NCBI GenBank assembly: GCA_913051905.1
Contig: CAJXBY010000185.1
Location: 1 to 5,314, forward strand
Reading direction: 5' to 3'
DNA length: 5,314 bases
Source: an uncultured Gammaproteobacteria bacterium
GTDB lineage: Bacteria > Pseudomonadota > Gammaproteobacteria > Arenicellales > UBA868
The notes below the pieces were generated by a model, which saw only the letters and a program-made list of their open reading frames with translations, did not search any database and was not told the DNA's origin. Positions 1 to 5,314 of this stretch are shown here, one piece after another. The translations under genes were made by a program, and so were the position numbers. The stretch's first letter is position 1, and the number at the start of each line of letters is the position of its first letter.

Positions 1-24
1 AGGCGTTTCAGCTTAGGCGAGAGG

Positions 25-30
25 TATACT
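25..30 (+). promoter_or_regulatory. Possible -10 element for the ThDP-enzyme gene
   Basis: TATACT matches the sigma70 -10 consensus at five of six positions. A start of transcription near 37 would place ATG 65 in a short leader and would rule out GTG 35 as the main start. No good -35 hexamer is seen at 17 bases spacing, and the window begins just upstream, so support is weak. Confidence 0.3.
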
Positions 31-40
31 GTCCGTGACA
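30..40. promoter_or_regulatory. Operator-like 11-base palindrome upstream of the ThDP-enzyme gene
   Basis: TGTC-CGT-GACA is a perfect inverted repeat with 4-base arms and a 3-base centre. It overlaps the end of the candidate -10 element and the expected transcription start, where a repressor would act. A closely similar element lies at almost the same distance from the start of the dehydrogenase gene. The cognate regulator is not in the window. Confidence 0.35.
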
Positions 41-50
41 CACAACACTG

Positions 51-60
51 GAAAGGGGGA
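51..60 (+). promoter_or_regulatory. Ribosome binding site that decides the ThDP-enzyme start
   Basis: GAAAGGGGGA ends 4 bases before ATG 65 and is a strong purine-rich Shine-Dalgarno-type site. The alternative GTG 35 has only GAGAGG (19-24) about 10 bases upstream. This favours ATG 65. Confidence 0.6.
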
Positions 61-64
61 CCAA

Positions 65-1744
65 ATGGCGGAGTGTTTGACCGGCGCCCGCTATCTCGCC
101 AAATCACTTCATGATTACGGTGTCACCGACGTCTTTTTCATGGAGGCGATTCTGCGCCACACACTGCTGGAACTCGAAAAGCTCGGCGTACGACGCGTCC
201 TGGCACACTCGGAGAAAGGAGCTGCGTACATGGCCGACGGCTACGCCCGAGCATCCGGAAAAGTCGGAATCTGCATGGCGCAATCGGTAGGTGCAGCCAA
301 TCTTGCTGCAGGTCTGCAGGATGCCTACCTGGCCCGCTCACCGGTCATCGCGTTCACCGGACACAAGGCAATTCCTGACCTTCAGAGAAACGCCTACCAG
401 GAAATTCCACATCCTGCACTGTATCAGTCGGTCACCCGCTTTTCGGCCAGTATCGAGGAGGCCAGTCAGTTGCCGATCCTGTTACGACAGGCTTTTCGTG
501 AGGCCACTGGCCTGACACCGCGGCCCGTACACCTCGACTTCGTGGGTCACACCGGCGAGGTTATGGAGTTGGGGTCGGTGAATGACCCCGTAGCGGTCGA
601 TACCCGACATGGCCGGCTGCCCGCCTATCGGAATCGACCCGACCCCGACGATGTGGTGTGCGCTGCCCGGGTGATCAACGCTGCCAGGCAGCCCGTGGCC
701 GTAATCGGCAACGGCGCCGTTGTCGCGGGGGCTGCAGACGAAGTTCGAGCTCTGGCTGATGCAGGTATCCCTGTAGCCTATGCTCTGGATGGTAAAGGAC
801 TCGTCGATGACAACCGGGAATCCACGGTCGGTGTGGTCGGTAACTACTCCGCACCCTACGCCAACAAAGTGATTCACGACGCCGATCTGATTCTCTACAT
901 CGGCAGTGATACCAGTGACATGGCAACGGGGAACTGGTGTGCGCCCCACCCGCAAGCAGCCATCGTCCAGATCGATCCGGATCCGGCAGAGATTGGTCGA
1001 AATTTTCCGAGCGTAACCGGCGTCTGCGGTGATCCAGTCCTGGTTCTACGGGATCTGGTCGAAGCGCTGCGCCGGGATCGAGACAGGAGTTGGATCGAAC
1101 GCACTCATGCGCTCCGTGAGCAATGGTTGGAAGAAGTCGAACCTCGTTCGGTATCCGAAGCCAGACCTACCACCGTAGAGCGCCTTTGTCGCGAAATTGA
1201 ACGCACACTTCCAGAAGACGCACTGTTGGTCGCTGATACCGGATACAGCGGCATATGGACCGGCACCCACATCAAGCTCAATGGGCGCGGTCAGGACTAC
1301 CTCCGGGCGGCCGGTTCGCTGGGCTGGAGTTTTCCAGCCGCGATCGGCGCTCAATGCGCGCTGCCCGAACGACCCGTGGTGTGCTTTTGTGGCGACGGCG
1401 GTTTCTACTACCACCTTTCGGAGTTGGAGACCGCACGTCGGTGGAACATTCCGGTGACTGTGATCGTCAACAACAATGCTTCCCTTGGACAGGACATTCC
1501 CGGTGTGAGGGAAGTTTATGGGGCCGAAAACGGCCGGGCAGAAGATTTGACGCACTTCGAACCGGTGGATTTTGCAGAGGTGGCTAAAGTATTCGGCTGT
1601 CAGGGCATCCGGGTCGAGGAACCGGGCTCTTTGGCTGATGCGATCACCAACGGCATCTCCGCCAACCAGCCCACGGTCATCGATGTCGTCACCGACCCTG
1701 AACCCCGCGCCCCGGAGGCCTGGTTTCCACCGTCTTCTCAATAA
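65..1744 (+). CDS. ThDP-dependent enzyme, acetolactate synthase-like superfamily, substrate unknown
   Basis: The 559-residue product has the three-domain layout of ThDP decarboxylases and carboligases, at about the usual family length. The N-terminal pyrimidine-binding domain carries HSEKGAAYMADGYARASGK, whose Glu50 is the family's cofactor-activating glutamate. A central Rossmann-like domain lies at about residues 190-340 (ILYIGSD, VQIDPDP). The C-terminal domain has the ThDP/Mg motif, GDG at 443-445 and NNN at 469-471. The Gly-Pro-Gly turn that usually follows the first strand (GIPGG in acetolactate synthases) reads FFMEAI here. Retained Glu50 argues against glyoxylate carboligase, which has Val at that position. 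No signal peptide is seen, so it should be cytoplasmic. No small regulatory subunit is adjacent, so true acetolactate synthase is unlikely. I chose ATG 65 because GAAAGGGGGA lies 4 bases upstream. An in-frame GTG at 35 would add 10 residues, but it sits inside a likely promoter/operator. Superfamily is secure; reaction is not known. Confidence 0.93.
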   Translation: MAECLTGARYLAKSLHDYGVTDVFFMEAILRHTLLELEKLGVRRVLAHSEKGAAYMADGYARASGKVGICMAQSVGAANLAAGLQDAYLARSPVIAFTGHKAIPDLQRNAYQEIPHPALYQSVTRFSASIEEASQLPILLRQAFREATGLTPRPVHLDFVGHTGEVMELGSVNDPVAVDTRHGRLPAYRNRPDPDDVVCAARVINAARQPVAVIGNGAVVAGAADEVRALADAGIPVAYALDGKGLVDDNRESTVGVVGNYSAPYANKVIHDADLILYIGSDTSDMATGNWCAPHPQAAIVQIDPDPAEIGRNFPSVTGVCGDPVLVLRDLVEALRRDRDRSWIERTHALREQWLEEVEPRSVSEARPTTVERLCREIERTLPEDALLVADTGYSGIWTGTHIKLNGRGQDYLRAAGSLGWSFPAAIGAQCALPERPVVCFCGDGGFYYHLSELETARRWNIPVTVIVNNNASLGQDIPGVREVYGAENGRAEDLTHFEPVDFAEVAKVFGCQGIRVEEPGSLADAITNGISANQPTVIDVVTDPEPRAPEAWFPPSSQ

Positions 1745-1798
1745 ACACCAAACCCAGAACATCAGGACCTGTATTGCCTTGAACGAAGACTTTTCATC

Positions 1799-3514
1799 AT
1801 GCCGGTAGTTCCCACAACCATCGGCCATAAGCACGTCGTCGCATCAGGTCACGAGCTTGCAACCTTTGCAGCGTTTGAGGTACTGGAGAACGGCGGCAAC
1901 GCGGTAGACGCCGGTGTCGCGGCGATCCTGAGCCTGGGTGTTCTATACAGCGATCAGGTGAGTGTTGCAGGCGTCGCGCCGATGATGGTGCACCATGCGG
2001 CATCGGGCCAGACCGTTACGATAGACGGCGTTGGAGGATGGCCGGCTGCACTGGACGTCGATGCCTACATCGAACGCCACGGTGGGGAGATCCCTCTAGG
2101 CGTGCGCCGTACAGTGGTGCCGGCTGCACCGTCGGCCTGCCTGACGGCATTGGAACGCTGGGGCACGATGCGATTCGCCGATGTCGCGGCGCGAGCAGCT
2201 GGTTATGCGAGCGAAGGTTTTGCAAGGCACGCTGTTATGGTCGATTACATTACGCAGTACGCTGATCACTATCGACACTTTTCGGACAATGTTTCCATCT
2301 GGCTGACCGATGGCGCACCACCGGCGGTCGGCAGTCTGCTGGTCCAGGCGGACCTCGGACGTACGCTGCACTATCTTATCGATCAGGACCGTGCTGCGGG
2401 CGATCGATCCGCCGGACTTGAGGCGGTACGGCATGCATTTTATGAAGGCGACATTGCTTCGGCCATTCTGCGTCAACACCGTGAGGTGGACGGCCTGCTG
2501 AGTTCAGAGGACCTTCGCGACTATCAGGCCAGGGTTCTGCCGACGGTCACACGTACGTTTCGATTCGGCGGACAAAACGTTCGTATCCACAGCTGTGGCG
2601 CCTGGTCGCAGGGACCGATGATGCACGAGGCGCTGTCGATCTTGGACAGTGTCGATCTGCAGGCGCTGGGGTATGGCTCCGCTGCCTATTTTCACGCGAT
2701 AGCGGAAGCATTGAAACTGACCCTGGCCGACCGTGAGGCCTACTTGGGCGATCCGGAATTTGTGGATGTACCACTCGACACGCTGACCAGCACCGCATAC
2801 GGTGCCGAACGCGCCCGCCTTATCGACCCTGCACGTGCTTTGCCCGGGATGCCCCAGCCGGGCCGCGTGGAAGGCGTGAAGCCCTATCTTTCACCCGTGG
2901 TTGTGCACAGCGAGCGTGAACGGCTGCCAGCGGATACGTCGATTGTCGCGGTCATCGACCGGAACGGAAACGCTTTTTGCGCAACGCCATCGGATACCAG
3001 CTGGGATACCCCGGTCGTACCTGGGACCGGGCTTGCCGTGTCGTCACGCGGCCAGCAGTCCTGGGCAGTTCGGGGTCATCCATCCTGTCTTGCACCCGGC
3101 AAACGCCCGCGGTTGACGCCAAACCCCTGTTTTGCGGAAGTACCGGGCAAATGGATCATGCCATTCGGAACGCCAGGCGGCGACCAGCAGATACAGGCCA
3201 ACGTGCAGGTTCTGCTCAGTCACCTGGCTTTCGGGATGTCATTGCAGGACGCGATCGAGGCACCCCGGCTCATCACTCACAGCCACCCTGACAGCTTCGC
3301 ACCCCACGCCGCCTCACCGGGGCGCCTGACCATCGAGGGCCGTGTCCCCCAATCAGTAACGGCGGCTCTTGCAGAGCGCGGCCATCAGGTTGAAAGACTC
3401 GCTGACTGGACTCACGGTGTCGCCGGTGTGTGCGCCGTCCGCAAGGACGTGACGACAGGAGAAATCCAAGGCGGGGCCGACCCGAGGCGAATGAGCCGAG
3501 CAATGGGAGTCTGA
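1799..3514 (+). CDS. Gamma-glutamyltransferase-family Ntn-hydrolase, probably not a true gamma-glutamyltransferase
   Basis: The 571-residue product aligns along its whole length with the gamma-glutamyltransferase (GGT) family, whose members self-cleave before a catalytic Thr. Visible landmarks are NGGNAVDA (31-38), the nucleophile Thr380 in DTSIVAVIDRNGN, VVPGTG (406-411), LAPGKRP (431-437), the oxyanion loop GTPGG (457-461) and a C-terminal GGADPRR. Cleavage before Thr380 would leave a 192-residue small subunit, close to the 190 of E. coli Ggt. By manual alignment, residues that hold the gamma-glutamyl group in E. coli Ggt are changed: Arg114 is Val78, Asn411 is Thr400, Asp433 is Ser421, and Ser462-Ser463 are Leu439-Thr440. 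There is no signal peptide, unlike periplasmic Ggt. An amidohydrolase such as an oxamate amidohydrolase (HpxW-like) or another acyl amidase is therefore as likely as a peptidase. The start lacks a strong Shine-Dalgarno site, but the N-terminus fits the family. The gene lies 54 bases after the ThDP gene, consistent with co-transcription. Confidence 0.93.
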   Translation: MPVVPTTIGHKHVVASGHELATFAAFEVLENGGNAVDAGVAAILSLGVLYSDQVSVAGVAPMMVHHAASGQTVTIDGVGGWPAALDVDAYIERHGGEIPLGVRRTVVPAAPSACLTALERWGTMRFADVAARAAGYASEGFARHAVMVDYITQYADHYRHFSDNVSIWLTDGAPPAVGSLLVQADLGRTLHYLIDQDRAAGDRSAGLEAVRHAFYEGDIASAILRQHREVDGLLSSEDLRDYQARVLPTVTRTFRFGGQNVRIHSCGAWSQGPMMHEALSILDSVDLQALGYGSAAYFHAIAEALKLTLADREAYLGDPEFVDVPLDTLTSTAYGAERARLIDPARALPGMPQPGRVEGVKPYLSPVVVHSERERLPADTSIVAVIDRNGNAFCATPSDTSWDTPVVPGTGLAVSSRGQQSWAVRGHPSCLAPGKRPRLTPNPCFAEVPGKWIMPFGTPGGDQQIQANVQVLLSHLAFGMSLQDAIEAPRLITHSHPDSFAPHAASPGRLTIEGRVPQSVTAALAERGHQVERLADWTHGVAGVCAVRKDVTTGEIQGGADPRRMSRAMGV

Positions 3515-3516
3515 CA

Positions 3517-3585
3517 CCAGTCACTGCCCAGCACACAAATCTATCCTGGCTTAGGCCCTGATACAGTGCGAGTTTCCAGTCACTG
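3517..3585 (+). repeat. Pair of 10-base direct repeats in the gap before the dehydrogenase gene
   Basis: CCAGTCACTG occurs exactly at 3517-3526 and again at 3576-3585, 59 bases apart start to start. The second copy forms part of the palindrome-like element at 3578-3588. The first overlaps a TGAC-ACCA-GTCA inverted repeat (3512-3523) that includes the stop codon of the GGT-family gene. Two spaced copies could be paired binding sites for one regulator. Confidence 0.4.
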
Positions 3586-3588
3586 ACA
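3578..3588. promoter_or_regulatory. Operator-like palindrome upstream of the dehydrogenase gene
   Basis: AGTC-ACT-GACA has GTC/GAC arms around a 3-base centre (GTCA-C-TGAC in the inner register). It sits 23 bases before ATG 3611, and its counterpart upstream of the ThDP gene sits 25 bases before ATG 65. The six bases TGACA plus the following ACAAC are shared by both leaders. An 8-base match, GCTTAGGC, lies further upstream in both (11-18 and 3549-3556). No good -10 hexamer is seen here. Confidence 0.35.
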
Positions 3589-3610
3589 AACAACGGAGGA
3601 AAAGGACACC

Positions 3611-4510
3611 ATGAAGAAACTAGGATTCATAGGCCTTGGCATGATGGGCAAGCCGATGGCCAGAAACCTGCTCAAAGCAGGATACGCGGTCACGGTGCTC
3701 GATCTGAACAAGGCGGTTGTCGATGAACTGGTCAACGAGGGTGCCGATCGGGCAGACACCGCTTCACAGATGATGGGCCAGTGCGAGGCCGTGATCACCA
3801 TGCTGCCGGGGTCTGCTGATGTAGAACAGGTGGTGCTCGGAGAACACGGGTTGCTGTCATCAATTCAGGCCGGACAGCTCGTCATCGACATGAGCACTAT
3901 CGATCCGATGGTTTCAAACCGGCTCGCCCTCCAGATCGATGCAGCAGGGGGACAGATGATCGATGCGCCGGTCAGTGGCGGTGAAACAGGGGCCATCAAC
4001 GGCACCCTGACGATAATGGTTGGCGGTCCGTTGGCTGTGCTCGAACGTTGCCGCGAAGTGCTTTCCGCCATGGGTGCTAAGCTGGTTCACGCAGGTGCTG
4101 AAGCCGGCATGGGCGGCAAGGTCAAGCTGGTCAACAACATGATCACCGGGATTTCCATGATCGCGACCTCGGAAGCTTTTCTGACGGGACTCAAGTCGGG
4201 TCTTTCAATGGAGACCATGGTTGATGTCGTTAGGGCCAGCAGCGGCGGAACCTGGGTGCTGGAAAATCATTTTCCGAATACGGTTCTGAAAAACCAGCAT
4301 GAACCGGGCTTTATGCTCGATCTCATGTATAAGGACATTGGCCTCGCAGTTTCTCTCGCAGACGATGTGGCTGTTCCCGTACCTGTCGGTGCTCTGGTGC
4401 GCCAGGTGTACCAGAACGGGCGGGCCGCAGGGCTGGGACGAAAAGATTTCTCGGTGGTCTGGCAACAGATGGCCAAAACTGTGGGCCTGGACACCGACCA
4501 CACCGACTGA
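3611..4510 (+). CDS. NAD(P)-dependent beta-hydroxyacid dehydrogenase, GarR/3-hydroxyisobutyrate dehydrogenase-like
   Basis: The 299-residue product has the standard length and motifs of the beta-hydroxyacid dehydrogenase family, which interconverts small 3-hydroxyacids and semialdehydes in the cytoplasm. The Rossmann motif is FIGLGMMGKPMARNL (GxGxxG at 8-13). Asp31 at the end of the second strand suggests a preference for NAD(H). ITMLP (62-66) is typical, the substrate loop DAPVSGGETGAINGTL spans 118-133, and the catalytic Lys is Lys172 in GGKVKLVNN with Asn176 nearby. The N-terminal half closely resembles tartronate semialdehyde reductase (GarR), but 3-hydroxyisobutyrate and related substrates cannot be excluded. 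The ATG is well supported by GGAGG at 3595-3599 and a second purine run, AAAAGGA, ending 4 bases before it. A 96-base gap after the GGT-family gene carries operator-like repeats, so this gene may have its own promoter. Confidence 0.95.
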   Translation: MKKLGFIGLGMMGKPMARNLLKAGYAVTVLDLNKAVVDELVNEGADRADTASQMMGQCEAVITMLPGSADVEQVVLGEHGLLSSIQAGQLVIDMSTIDPMVSNRLALQIDAAGGQMIDAPVSGGETGAINGTLTIMVGGPLAVLERCREVLSAMGAKLVHAGAEAGMGGKVKLVNNMITGISMIATSEAFLTGLKSGLSMETMVDVVRASSGGTWVLENHFPNTVLKNQHEPGFMLDLMYKDIGLAVSLADDVAVPVPVGALVRQVYQNGRAAGLGRKDFSVVWQQMAKTVGLDTDHTD

Positions 4511-4580
4511 CTGAACATCAAAGCCGGGTGGCATCCAAGGTAACCCAAGAACGGGAATGTTAAGCTTGTTTCAGATTCAA

Positions 4581-4586
4581 TAGGAG
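4581..4586 (+). promoter_or_regulatory. Ribosome binding site for the GTG start of the DUF2652-type gene
   Basis: TAGGAG lies 9 bases before GTG 4596. Its first three bases are also an in-frame TAG stop that blocks any earlier start, including the in-frame ATG at 4557. This fixes GTG 4596 as the start. Confidence 0.6.
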
Positions 4587-4595
4587 TTCTATACC

Positions 4596-5314
4596 GTGGA
4601 AAACAACAAGGGGTTTATTGTCCTGGTCGACATCAGTGGATACACCCGGTTCGTCAGATCACACCGAGTCCGCAAGATTCCAATCCTCGGCAAGCAATTG
4701 GCGAGCACCAACGAGGAGCATGCTGAGACGATCATCAGTGACCTGCTGGAAAAAATACTGGAAGAGCTGGACGACACGCTCATCGTCAACAAGCTGCAAG
4801 GCGACGCCGCCTTGTTTTATGCCATACCGGATGATCCTGAGAATTTCTCTGAGAAGGTAATCGCCAAGCTTCAGACCTGCTTTGAGGTCTTTAACACCCG
4901 CCTGCACGAATTGGTCTTCTGCCAGACCTGTCCGTGTGATCCCTGCCAACAGGTCGGAAAACTGAAGCTGAAATCCATCGTCCATTACGGTGATTTCCTG
5001 ATCAAGAAAGTGAGCCGGTTTGAGGAAATCGCAGGCGAAGATGTGATCCTTGCCCATCGTTTGATGAAAAACAGTGTTGAAGCGTCCGAATACCTACTGT
5101 ACACGGACAATGTCGCCAAACTCAAAGATTTCAGTTATCTCGGCAGCTTGGACCACCGAACCGAGCAGTGCGAAGGCCTCGGTAATGTCGACGTGTCCGT
5201 CTTCTACCCGGAAGGAATTTTCCAGTCCGGACAACAATCCGAAAAACTTTCCACGCTGAAAAAATTCCGATTAATGACTGCGTTTTTCAAAAAACCCAAA
5301 ACCCGAAAGCTTCT
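4596..5314 (+). CDS. DUF2652-type protein with class III nucleotide cyclase-like N-terminus, 3' end outside window
   Basis: An open frame starts at GTG 4596 and runs off the window after 239 codons, so the C-terminus is not seen. GTG is the first usable start: an in-frame TAG lies at 4581-4583, and TAGGAG (4581-4586) sits 9 bases upstream as the Shine-Dalgarno site. The N-terminus, FIVLVDISGYTRFV, with Asp12, and KLQGDAALFY, with Asp70, resemble the two metal-binding aspartate motifs of class III nucleotide cyclases. CQTCPCDPC (109-117) is a CxxCxCxxC cluster that could bind a metal. HYGDF (130-134) and GEDVILAHRLMKNSV (147-161) are, from memory, typical of DUF2652. A Lys-rich tail follows from about residue 217. 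Cyclase activity is not established for this family. Sampled stretches are near 43-50% GC, against about 65% in a sampled line of the GGT-family gene. It is probably functionally separate from the three metabolic genes upstream. Confidence 0.88.
   Translation, partial: MENNKGFIVLVDISGYTRFVRSHRVRKIPILGKQLASTNEEHAETIISDLLEKILEELDDTLIVNKLQGDAALFYAIPDDPENFSEKVIAKLQTCFEVFNTRLHELVFCQTCPCDPCQQVGKLKLKSIVHYGDFLIKKVSRFEEIAGEDVILAHRLMKNSVEASEYLLYTDNVAKLKDFSYLGSLDHRTEQCEGLGNVDVSVFYPEGIFQSGQQSEKLSTLKKFRLMTAFFKKPKTRKL

Noticed and set aside
482..955. Minus-strand open frame of 157 codons
   Set aside because: It is antisense to the conserved ThDP enzyme and has no family resemblance.
65..1744. Glyoxylate carboligase (gcl) as the identity of gene 1, given the GarR-like neighbour
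   Set aside because: Glyoxylate carboligase lacks the conserved cofactor-activating glutamate, while this protein has it at Glu50.
1763..1771. Short inverted repeat CAGG-A-CCTG between genes 1 and 2
   Set aside because: The arms are too short and no T-run follows, so it is not a convincing terminator, and an operator role has no second copy to support it.
1046..1834. Long open frame on the minus strand (262 codons)
   Set aside because: It lies opposite the ThDP-enzyme gene, shows no recognisable domain, and is explained by the codon bias of the sense strand.
4557..4583. Eight-codon leader ORF (ATG to TAG) before the DUF2652-type gene
   Set aside because: It has no clear ribosome binding site and no run of regulatory codons or attenuator hairpin. 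Its TAG only serves to delimit the real start.
4511..4595. Possible terminator between the dehydrogenase and DUF2652-type genes
   Set aside because: GGGT and ACCC can pair weakly around 4526-4546, but the stem is short and no T-tract follows.
4659..5057. Minus-strand open frame of 132 codons
   Set aside because: It is antisense to the DUF2652-type frame, which has conserved motifs, a start with a ribosome binding site, and stays open to the window end.

Overview
The window carries four protein-coding genes, all on the + strand and closely spaced. It looks bacterial: Shine-Dalgarno sites are clear for three of the four genes, GTG is used as a start, gaps between genes are 54 to 96 bases, and all the proteins belong to bacterial families. 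GC is fairly high in genes 1 to 3 and visibly lower in gene 4. A Pseudomonadota host is plausible, but nothing here fixes the taxon. I see no tRNA, rRNA, CRISPR array, insertion sequence or prophage gene.

Layout: (1) 65-1744, a thiamine diphosphate (ThDP) enzyme of the acetolactate synthase-like superfamily. (2) 1799-3514, a gamma-glutamyltransferase-family Ntn-hydrolase that keeps the catalytic Thr and the oxyanion Gly-Gly but has lost the residues that recognise gamma-glutamyl substrates. (3) 3611-4510, a beta-hydroxyacid dehydrogenase resembling tartronate semialdehyde reductase and 3-hydroxyisobutyrate dehydrogenase. (4) 4596 to beyond the window end, a DUF2652-type protein with a class III nucleotide cyclase-like N-terminus and a CxxCxCxxC cluster.

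Genes 1 to 3 look like a small catabolic cluster. An amidase-like Ntn-hydrolase could release an acid, a ThDP enzyme could decarboxylate or ligate a 2-oxoacid, and a dehydrogenase could interconvert a small hydroxyacid and its semialdehyde. The real substrate cannot be read from sequence. An oxamate/oxalate/glyoxylate-type C2 route is one testable idea. Gene 4 is probably a separate signalling-type gene.

The leaders of genes 1 and 3 share an 11-base palindrome-like element at almost the same distance from the start codon (25 and 23 bases), a shared ACAAC stretch just after it, and an 8-base match further upstream. This suggests a common regulator for the two transcription units.
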